NCBI GenBank assembly: GCA_902782965.1
Contig: CACZPG010000184.1
Location: forward strand, 1 to 5,368
Length of the DNA: 5,368 nt
Direction of reading: 5' to 3'
Source of the DNA: an uncultured Lachnospiraceae bacterium
GTDB lineage: Bacteria > Bacillota > Clostridia > Lachnospirales > Lachnospiraceae
Under the pieces are notes generated by a model, which saw only the letters and a list, made by a program, of their open reading frames with translations, searched no databases and was not told where the DNA came from. The translations under genes and the position numbers were made by a program. Below, piece by piece: positions 1 to 5,368 of the stretch. Position 1 is the first letter of the stretch. Each line of letters starts with the position of its first letter.

Positions 1-147
1 GGACTCAATAAAAAGAAGAACGACAACTATCAGAGTAAGCTTCTTCATTCTTTCAGAAATATGAGCGCTAACCTCCAGCATAATGAGAAGGCCGATGAGC
101 TCAAATATCATAACAAAATTATCAAGAAAATATATTCCCAGGTTCAT
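1..147 (-). CDS. N-terminus of a membrane protein (partial, runs off the left edge)
   Basis: Reading the minus strand from an ATG at 147-145 gives 49 codons without a stop up to the window edge. The protein starts MNLGIYFLDNFVMIFELIGL. It shows a hydrophobic stretch at about residues 11-25, a polar turn with HISERMKK at about 29-37, and a second hydrophobic stretch starting at about residue 38 (LTLIVVVLLF). This is the start of a multi-span membrane protein. A GGTGGA at 154-159, six bases before the ATG, is a modest ribosome binding site; an ATG a little further upstream meets a stop after five codons, so 147 is the best start. From memory, a similar opening (FDNF...FELIGLL... HISxxMK) occurs in Lachnospiraceae membrane signalling proteins, often diguanylate cyclases with a GGDEF output, but the output domain is outside the window and this family call is inference. 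It is divergent from the histidine kinase at 385. Confidence 0.72.
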   Translation of the reverse strand, partial: MNLGIYFLDNFVMIFELIGLLIMLEVSAHISERMKKLTLIVVVLLFIES

Positions 148-188
148 ATGAAGTCCACCATATAAATACTTTAACAACTGAGTTATAC

Positions 189-209
189 TTTATTATAAAG
201 CATAATAAA
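189..209. repeat. Perfect 8-bp inverted repeat in the divergent spacer
   Basis: TTTATTAT at 189-196 is the exact reverse complement of ATAATAAA at 202-209, with a 5-base centre. It covers the -10 of the leftward promoter candidate, which is where a repressor operator might sit. The arms are pure A/T in an AT-rich spacer, so it could be chance. There is no G/C in the stem and it is not followed by a long T-run, so it does not look like a terminator. Confidence 0.35.
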
Positions 210-220
210 AAATTTTTGAA
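192..220 (-). promoter_or_regulatory. Candidate promoter for the leftward membrane-protein gene
   Basis: On the minus strand a perfect TATAAT lies at 197-192. TTCAAA (4 of 6 matches to TTGACA) lies at 220-215, giving a 17-base spacer typical of a vegetative sigma factor. Transcription would start near 185, leaving a leader of about 40 bases before the ATG at 147. The surrounding DNA is very AT-rich, so a chance match is possible. Confidence 0.45.
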
Positions 221-320
221 TGAATAATTAAATATGTTCGATAATTTCCATTATAGCATTTAAAGGTATAATCTGCTAATAATTCTTTGAATCTGCCTGT
301 TTCCATGGGGGAAAATTTAG

Positions 321-349
321 TATAAAGAAGAGTGTAAATATGATATAAT
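321..349 (+). promoter_or_regulatory. Candidate extended -10 promoter for the kinase-NUDIX operon
   Basis: A perfect TATAAT at 344-349 is preceded by TGA at 341-343, which makes a full extended -10 element (TGnTATAAT). The -35 position at 321-326 (TATAAA, 17-base spacer) is poor, which extended -10 promoters tolerate. Transcription would start near 356, about 29 bases before the ATG at 385. This is the best plus-strand promoter in the spacer. Confidence 0.55.
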
Positions 350-384
350 AAATAACTACCTTTTTATTTTAGGACGGATTTAAT

Positions 385-3093
385 ATGAGTGATAATAGAA
401 AACAGGGTTATTACGATGTGGGCATTTCAGTGGTAAAAATACTGCTGTGTTTTCTGATGCTCTTTAATACCTATGTTTTTATTTATTATGGTCTGATTAA
501 TAAAGGTGATGTAATTAAGAGAGAACCGATTCAGTATGTGGAGGGGTGGACTATTACCTATGAAGAGGGCAATGATCAGACGGTCAGTACGACTCTTCCT
601 CAGAATATAGAAAGTAATGAATACCTATTCTTTGATACCCGTCGGGACGCTTCAGTATATATAAATGGCGAACTAAGAAAAGACTTCGTGGAGAAGAGAG
701 ATGTAAATATACCCGGTGGTTCTTTTAGAAGATTTATTATGGCGGTTCCGCTTAGTGAATCAGATTCCGGAGCTGAGATAGAGGTAGTCAGATTATCTGT
801 TCAGGAAATTGATAAGGAAAATCCGGAATTCTATATAAGCACCCGTTCCGGTGCACTTGGTCATATGTTTCTGACAATGGGACTGTCATTTGTCCTGGCG
901 TTTATCGTATTAATCTTCTCGTTTGTGGCATTTATTGTGAGTGTTGTTCTCAGAATTCTGTACAGACATAAAATTGATATGATGTATGGTGCATTGGGAA
1001 TATTCATAATTGCGGCCTGGCTTATTACAGATTCCCTGCTTTATCCTTTTGTAACGGGAGTATATCATGTTAACGGTCTTCTGAGCTTCACCTTCTGTCT
1101 GATGATTCCTCTGCCACTGATAGTATATCTGTCATCGCTGCAGAAAGACCGATATAAGAAGATAACTACAGTTATTAATGTGATATCAATCCTGAATGCA
1201 TTAATATGGCCGTTCCTTCATTTCTCGGGAATAATGCCTTTCTATAATTTAATTGATGTAGCAAATGCGGTTCTGGTTTTCCTGGCTGTATCAGGGATTG
1301 CTATTCTTATAATTGATGCAGTGCGGGGAAATATCAGTGAATATCGATATACCTTTATAGGTTTTCTTGGATTCCTGGTTGGATGTCTGATTGAGCTGAC
1401 CAATGTATTCTTTGGGTTAAAGATTGTCAGGGAATCGATTCCTATGGTTACCGGACTTGGATTTCTCCTTACCTTTATTGTAATCCAGCAGGTACATGAT
1501 CTCAGACAGATGAATATGGAGAAACAGCATGCCATTGACATTTCCGAAGCGAAGACCAGATTTCTTGCAAGCATGTCACATGAGATCAGAACTCCGATTA
1601 ATGCTATTCTGGGTATGAATGAGATGATACTCAGGGAGAATAGCGATAAAGCAATTGAAGAATATTCAAGAAATATAAAGACTTCAGGAAATATGCTTCT
1701 TATGCTGGTAAATGACGTGCTTGATTTCACCAAGATTGAATCCGGGAAGATGGAAATCAAAGAAGCAGATTTTCTTATGTCGGAAATGTTATCTGATGTA
1801 TTGTCACTCATTAAGGAAAGAGCAGAAGAGAAGGATCTGATGCTCCGAACTGAGATAATGGATAAGGTTCCGAATGAACTTAACAGTGATGAATTCCGAA
1901 TCAGACAGATACTTGTTAATCTGTTGAATAATGCTGTTAAATATACGGATAACGGTACAGTAACCCTTAAGGTGAGTGGTGAATATGTTGATGAAGGATA
2001 TATACTCTGCCTCACGGTTAAGGATACCGGTAAGGGAATTCGTAAGGAGGATCAGGAACATCTCTTTGAAGCGTTTTCAAGAGCGGACCTTAGATCCAAT
2101 GCTAGTATAGAAGGTACAGGACTCGGTCTTGCCATTGTTAAGAGCATTGTTGATTCCATGAACGGTGAGCTTGGCGTGGAGAGTGAATATGGAGAAGGTT
2201 CAGAGTTCTGGGTTAAACTTCCAACTACTTATAAGAGCACGGAACCTCTGAAGAAGGATTTCATGGAGCGTAATGAGAATCAGGAGACTGTAGTGGAATC
2301 CTGCAGCTTCACAGCTCCTGAAGCAAGAGTACTCGCAGTTGATGATAATCAGTCTAACCTTACGATAGTGAAGCTCTTCCTGAAACGAAACAAAATCGTT
2401 CCGGATCTCTGCAGCTCAGGTGTCCGCGCTATTGAACTCTGCAAGAAGAAGAAATATGATCTTATACTTCTGGATCATATGATGCCGGAGCCTGACGGAA
2501 TAGAAACTCTTCACTGTATAAGAGGTGATGAAGAATCTTTGAATAAGGATACCAGAATAATCGTTCTTACTGCGAATGCTGTAGCCGGAAGCCGACAGAT
2601 GTATCTTAGTGAAGGTTTTGATGATTATCTTACAAAGCCTCTCGATTCAAATGTCCTTGAGGAGACAGTGAAGAAAATGCTACCGGAAGAAAAGGTGATT
2701 GAAGAAGCCGGTATTCCGGAAGCTGAAAAAAATATGTCATTAAGAAGCAGACTTTCTGTCATTGAAGAGCTGGATTATGATACTGCTCTCAAATACTGTG
2801 GTGGAGATGAGAATCTGCTTCAGGAAATAATAACGGATATAGCTTCGGAATGTCAGGAACGTATAGAAAGAATGAGAAAATGTCTGGAGACCAGGGATAT
2901 TAAATCCTATAGAATAGATGCGCATTCTATCAAGAGTTCTATGGCGACTCTGGGAGCGTATCAGCTCAGCGAAAGAGCTAAAATGCATGAATATGCCGCC
3001 AGAGATAATGATATTGCTTTCATTTACGGTGATGCTGAAGAATTTATTGAAGAATATAATAATCTGTGCAGCAGAATAAGCACAGCAGGATAG
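385..3093 (+). CDS. Hybrid sensor histidine kinase with multi-span sensor, receiver and HPt domains
   Basis: This membrane sensor kinase of 902 residues carries a complete His-Asp-His phosphorelay. Residues 15-36 form a first membrane anchor. Residues 37-160 are predicted extracytoplasmic, beta-rich, with a carbohydrate-binding-like motif SVYINGELRKDF at 90-101. About seven membrane segments follow (161-190, 199-219, 230-251, 260-280, 291-311, 321-341, 352-370), a layout resembling 7TMR-DISM sensors. HisKA carries the phospho-acceptor His399 in SHEIRTP. HATPase_c has the N-box (N512, N516), DTGKG at 547-551, LFEAF at 560-564 and GTGLGL at 577-582. The receiver (about 647-766) has D653, D654, phospho-acceptor D697, T729 and K751. 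The C-terminal HPt (about 790-895) has H847 in AHSIKSS. Every catalytic residue looks intact. The ATG at 385 follows AGGACGG at 371-377 with a 7-base gap. The ligand is unknown; the terminal response regulator must be encoded elsewhere. The NUDIX gene follows after 15 bases. Confidence 0.95.
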   Translation: MSDNRKQGYYDVGISVVKILLCFLMLFNTYVFIYYGLINKGDVIKREPIQYVEGWTITYEEGNDQTVSTTLPQNIESNEYLFFDTRRDASVYINGELRKDFVEKRDVNIPGGSFRRFIMAVPLSESDSGAEIEVVRLSVQEIDKENPEFYISTRSGALGHMFLTMGLSFVLAFIVLIFSFVAFIVSVVLRILYRHKIDMMYGALGIFIIAAWLITDSLLYPFVTGVYHVNGLLSFTFCLMIPLPLIVYLSSLQKDRYKKITTVINVISILNALIWPFLHFSGIMPFYNLIDVANAVLVFLAVSGIAILIIDAVRGNISEYRYTFIGFLGFLVGCLIELTNVFFGLKIVRESIPMVTGLGFLLTFIVIQQVHDLRQMNMEKQHAIDISEAKTRFLASMSHEIRTPINAILGMNEMILRENSDKAIEEYSRNIKTSGNMLLMLVNDVLDFTKIESGKMEIKEADFLMSEMLSDVLSLIKERAEEKDLMLRTEIMDKVPNELNSDEFRIRQILVNLLNNAVKYTDNGTVTLKVSGEYVDEGYILCLTVKDTGKGIRKEDQEHLFEAFSRADLRSNASIEGTGLGLAIVKSIVDSMNGELGVESEYGEGSEFWVKLPTTYKSTEPLKKDFMERNENQETVVESCSFTAPEARVLAVDDNQSNLTIVKLFLKRNKIVPDLCSSGVRAIELCKKKKYDLILLDHMMPEPDGIETLHCIRGDEESLNKDTRIIVLTANAVAGSRQMYLSEGFDDYLTKPLDSNVLEETVKKMLPEEKVIEEAGIPEAEKNMSLRSRLSVIEELDYDTALKYCGGDENLLQEIITDIASECQERIERMRKCLETRDIKSYRIDAHSIKSSMATLGAYQLSERAKMHEYAARDNDIAFIYGDAEEFIEEYNNLCSRISTAG

Positions 3094-3108
3094 AGGGAGA
3101 GTATAGAA

Positions 3109-3696
3109 ATGACAGACGATAAAGATCTGGTATGGGAAGAAGTCAGAACAGAGCATATAGTTCAGGACGAGTGGATTGATTTCAGAAAGACTGCATATAA
3201 GTTTCCGGATGGTAATATATTCGAACCATATTATACTTACAGCAGAAGGGATTACGTAGTTATTGTTGCTTCTGATGAAGAGGGAAATCTTATATGTGTG
3301 AAACAGTTCCGGCAGGGAATAAGAGAGGTGACTGTCGAATTTCCGGCAGGCGGAATAGAACGAAAAGACGGGAAGCAGTATGGTGAGCGAGATCATGCAG
3401 AAGCAGAGGATGCTCTTGCAGCTGCCAAGCGTGAACTGAGTGAAGAGACAGGATACGAGTCTGATGAATGGACGCATCTGATAACCATCCCTTCTAATGC
3501 AACCATTGCCGATAATTATGCCTTCATCTTCAGGGCAAGAAACTGTAAGAAGAAATCAGATCAGAAGCTTGATGAAATGGAATTTCTGAATGTTGAGAAG
3601 TATACTCCTGAAGAAATAGAGAAGATGATTTCTGAAGGTGGTTTTAAACAGGCTATGCATATATTGGGCTGGCTTCTGTCAGAGAGGAAACAATAA
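3109..3696 (+). CDS. NUDIX hydrolase, ADP-ribose pyrophosphatase-like
   Basis: This cytoplasmic protein of 195 residues is of the usual length for the ADP-ribose pyrophosphatase group, enzymes that cleave nucleoside diphosphates linked to another group (such as ADP-ribose) with Mg2+. Seen directly: CVKQFRQGIREVTVEFPAGG at 63-82, the strand and loop that come before the NUDIX helix in this group, then REL-SEETGY at 108-116 with the metal-ligand positions E109, E112 and E113. E100, eight residues before R108, fits the conserved box Glu. The box Gly, however, is separated from E100 by about 13 extra residues (see findings). The C-terminal part (QAMHILGWLL, 181-190) is helical, as in relatives. 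GAGGGAGA at 3093-3100 sits about 8 bases before the ATG and overlaps the last base of the kinase stop codon. The 15-base gap implies one transcript with the kinase. The exact substrate cannot be read from sequence; a GDP-mannose or other nucleotide-sugar hydrolase is the main alternative. Confidence 0.9.
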   Translation: MTDDKDLVWEEVRTEHIVQDEWIDFRKTAYKFPDGNIFEPYYTYSRRDYVVIVASDEEGNLICVKQFRQGIREVTVEFPAGGIERKDGKQYGERDHAEAEDALAAAKRELSEETGYESDEWTHLITIPSNATIADNYAFIFRARNCKKKSDQKLDEMEFLNVEKYTPEEIEKMISEGGFKQAMHILGWLLSERKQ

Positions 3697-3720
3697 GACA
3701 CTTCTCTAGCGGAGCAATCT

Positions 3721-3758
3721 TTGTATAATAGGAAACACGGATTTCTCGTATAATACAA
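3721..3758. repeat. AT-rich imperfect inverted repeat before the terminator
   Basis: TTGTATAATA at 3721-3730 pairs with TATAATACAA at 3749-3758 through 6 bp, one A-A mismatch and 3 more bp. A nested GAAA/TTTC pairing (3732-3735 with 3742-3745) can extend the hairpin. It ends only three bases before the terminator stem. Each arm also contains the string TATAAT, but neither has a recognisable -35 element, so a promoter is not supported. Confidence 0.4.
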
Positions 3759-3761
3759 GAA

Positions 3762-3802
3762 AAGGTCAGGGATTTTTAACAATTCCCTGACCTTCATTTT
3801 TT
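3762..3802. terminator. Bidirectional intrinsic terminator between convergent genes
   Basis: An 11-bp perfect stem (AAGGTCAGGGA at 3762-3772 with TCCCTGACCTT at 3784-3794) closes an 11-base loop. On the plus strand it is followed by CA and six T (3797-3802), ending the kinase-NUDIX transcript 65 bases after the NUDIX stop. On the minus strand the stem ends in TT and continues TTCTTGTATT, a usable though interrupted U-tract, which lies about 58 bases after the stop of the convergent gene. One hairpin thus probably serves both transcripts. Confidence 0.88.
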
Positions 3803-3852
3803 ATAATTTTCTATTAAAGTAAGATTTATACAAAACTATAATTGTATAAGAA

Positions 3853-5368
3853 TTATTTAGGCTGTACAGCGTTGGCGACAGGTGCTTTTTGATTCGAATT
3901 CTTTAAATCTCTGGCTATCTTTGCTTCTGCAGCACGATCTGCACCGTATTTGCTGATGTCTACATATTTCGCCTGTCCCGGTTCAGCATGTCTCTTCGTA
4001 TTGATTTTGTTAACTATTGCATCAACATTGGTCTTTGCATTAGGAATATGTGCATTCATAATACCCAGAGCATCGAGAGCATTATGGAATCTTTCCTTTC
4101 CGTCATCATAGGTTCTGACGGTTTCTTTGTCAGTGATGTATTTAATGGTATTATTCAATAGTGTTGTATTCAGATCAACCAGTTCCCTGCTGGCGGCAAG
4201 TCTGTCAGCCTGTAGTGCGAAATCATACTTTCCGGATAGATTTGCTATTGCATCTACAGCCTTGTGGAAATCTTTGTATTTTTCACTTCGTTTCACAGAA
4301 GTCATCATATTTTCCTGAAGCTTCTTCATAGCTTCAACATAAGCTTCTACCTGGTTTTCATTTACTTCAGAGATACCCTTCATAGTCTCATACTTGGCTT
4401 CAGGTATTCTTCCTTCGCCGGACAGATAATAGTCCAGCTTTGTCGGATCACTTGCTATTGCCTTATAACCCGGAAGAGCTTTAACTGTTTTTACATATTT
4501 ATGGATTTTGTCTACATCCAGATCCTTCTCTGTGGACTTCAGAATACTGGCAGCTATGTTCTTGGCCAGATATTCCTGTTTATCTTTTAAGGACATTTTA
4601 GTCACATCAGGTCCGCAGTGGAGTCTGATGTACTGGTCATAAGTTTTTCCTCCAACATATTTCTTATTATGTTCGTTGACGATTTCCGCATGTGCATTTT
4701 TTATAAAGCCGTCGACTCTCTTAACGCCTGACTCAGCTAACCAATTTGTGATCTTGCTTTCTTTCGGTTCTTCGGTAAGGATTTTGCCATCCCTTTCAAA
4801 CTTCTCAAGCTTCTCACCCTTTATCTTATGGGCTGCGAGAACCTTGTTCTGGCCGGCCATCTTCCATAAATTTGTTGTATAGCCGAAGAATTCACCCTTC
4901 ATGAACTCCATAGGATCCTTATCCATTTCGTTTGCTTTATTAGTAAAGTAAGTTTCAGCATCGGTCTGAGGGTCTATTTGATTGTTCTCTAAGAATCTGT
5001 TTAATTCATCTCCTTTATAACCAGCTTTCTTGAGGAAATCTTTTATGGTTATAGGAAAATTTATCTTTGCAGCGTTCCATACAGTATCTATCATATTTGA
5101 AGAATAAGTAGTAACATACTGCGCTATACCGGCGAGACTTGCTTTCATACTTCCACTTGAAAAGGAGTGTGATGCCAGATAATCGGCCTTATACATCCTG
5201 GTTTCATCATTCTCAGGAAATTCTTTTAAGAATTCATCACGATCCTTCTGGAAGTTCAAAATTGTTTCAGCTGATTTTTTACCCCAAAGGACGTAGAAGT
5301 CTTTTACAGATGAGATATTACCTGAATTGGTGAACTCTTTAGTGAATTCCTCTTTTGTAAGAGTAGTA
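3853..5368 (-). CDS. Unrecognised charged, helical protein (partial, 5' end beyond the right edge)
   Basis: The frame ends at TAA (3855-3853) and stays open for 504 full codons to the right edge. A TTG at 5259-5257 could be taken as a start, but the frame continues upstream through KDFYVLWGKKSAETI without a stop, and no ribosome binding site precedes that TTG, so the true start is outside the window. I do not recognise the family. What can be seen (numbered from that TTG): a Lys-, Glu-, Asp- and Ala-rich sequence predicted to be mostly alpha-helical; no membrane segment, catalytic motif or LPxTG anchor; a single Cys at 215; a related short motif at 331-338 (FHKAVDAI) and 391-398 (FHNALDAL), exactly 60 residues apart; and a flexible tail (NSNQKAPVANAVQPK). 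The N-terminus is unseen, so a signal peptide cannot be excluded. Base and codon use resemble the neighbouring genes. It converges on the kinase operon across a shared terminator. A structural or surface/secreted role is possible but unsupported. Confidence 0.85.
   Translation of the reverse strand, partial: TTLTKEEFTKEFTNSGNISSVKDFYVLWGKKSAETILNFQKDRDEFLKEFPENDETRMYKADYLASHSFSSGSMKASLAGIAQYVTTYSSNMIDTVWNAAKINFPITIKDFLKKAGYKGDELNRFLENNQIDPQTDAETYFTNKANEMDKDPMEFMKGEFFGYTTNLWKMAGQNKVLAAHKIKGEKLEKFERDGKILTEEPKESKITNWLAESGVKRVDGFIKNAHAEIVNEHNKKYVGGKTYDQYIRLHCGPDVTKMSLKDKQEYLAKNIAASILKSTEKDLDVDKIHKYVKTVKALPGYKAIASDPTKLDYYLSGEGRIPEAKYETMKGISEVNENQVEAYVEAMKKLQENMMTSVKRSEKYKDFHKAVDAIANLSGKYDFALQADRLAASRELVDLNTTLLNNTIKYITDKETVRTYDDGKERFHNALDALGIMNAHIPNAKTNVDAIVNKINTKRHAEPGQAKYVDISKYGADRAAEAKIARDLKNSNQKAPVANAVQPK

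Noticed and set aside
1..165. Plus-strand open frame of 54 codons ending in TAA at 163-165
   Set aside because: It lies opposite a better-supported minus-strand membrane-protein start in mirror codon phase and has no visible start signal. It remains a possible C-terminal fragment but is less likely.
241..254. ATAAT-TTCC-ATTAT as a Fur-like box
   Set aside because: The half-sites are only 5 bases and the 4-base centre does not fit the Fur box layout; chance is likely in this AT-rich spacer.
233..262. Nine-codon leader peptide starting ATGTTCGAT
   Set aside because: It has no ribosome binding site, lies upstream of the most likely operon promoter, and has no run of regulatory codons or attenuator hairpin after it.
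267..272. TATAAT as an alternative promoter for the kinase operon
   Set aside because: There is no TG extension and no acceptable -35 at 16-18 bases upstream; the 341-349 extended -10 element is better placed.
300..314. TTTCC/GGAAA hairpin upstream of the kinase
   Set aside because: Five base pairs with a 5-base loop and no T-run; it lies upstream of the predicted transcription start and so would not be in the message.
1242..2015. Minus-strand open frame of 257 codons inside the kinase gene
   Set aside because: It is antisense to the HisKA and HATPase coding region, is Ser/Ile-rich as antisense readings of AGA/GAT-rich genes are, and has no ribosome binding site or family resemblance.
2740..3477. 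Minus-strand open frame of 245 codons across the kinase-NUDIX junction
   Set aside because: It is a shadow of two well-supported genes, with low-complexity Ser/Phe/Ile/Cys-rich content and no domain pattern.
4127..4590. Plus-strand short open frames within the right-hand gene
   Set aside because: They are antisense to a long coding frame, hydrophobic from composition alone, and lack convincing ribosome binding sites.
5257..5259. TTG as the start codon of the right-hand gene
   Set aside because: The same frame is open for 36 further codons to the window edge with protein-like sequence, and no ribosome binding site lies before the TTG. The gene is treated as 5'-partial.

Overview
The window looks like a chromosomal segment of a low-GC Gram-positive anaerobe of the Clostridia, most likely Lachnospiraceae (Butyrivibrio or Pseudobutyrivibrio-like). 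The grounds are AT-rich spacers, Arg codons dominated by AGA and AGG, frequent ATA for Ile, AGGA/GGGAG-type ribosome binding sites, and the style of the hybrid histidine kinase (H-box SHEIRTPINAILGMNEM, receiver motif DHMMPEPDGIE). This assignment is inference from style, with no database search behind it.

Layout from left to right. (1) Positions 1-147, minus strand: the N-terminal 49 codons of a gene leaving the window, reading as a membrane protein with two hydrophobic segments. (2) Positions 148-384: a divergent, AT-rich regulatory spacer with a promoter candidate for each direction and a short perfect inverted repeat over the leftward -10. (3) Positions 385-3093, plus strand: a 902-residue hybrid sensor kinase with an extracytoplasmic domain, about seven further membrane segments, HisKA, HATPase, receiver and a C-terminal HPt domain. 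(4) Positions 3109-3696, plus strand: a NUDIX hydrolase of ADP-ribose pyrophosphatase type, 15 nt after the kinase and almost certainly co-transcribed with it. (5) Positions 3697-3852: a convergent spacer with a strong hairpin that can end transcription from both sides, next to a second AT-rich imperfect hairpin. (6) Positions 3853-5368, minus strand: at least 504 codons of an unrecognised, charged, mostly helical protein whose start lies beyond the right edge.

How the genes work together: the kinase carries a His-Asp-His phosphorelay in one polypeptide, so the signal should end on a separate response regulator, which is not in this window. The NUDIX protein is probably a housekeeping nucleotide-sugar or ADP-ribose hydrolase that shares the kinase transcript; nothing in the sequence ties it to the signalling pathway. 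The right-hand gene is a separate, convergent unit.

No RNA genes, mobile elements, CRISPR arrays or insertion sequences were seen. The parts least explained by known families are the right-hand protein and an insertion inside the NUDIX box. I see no convincing evidence of a wholly new system.
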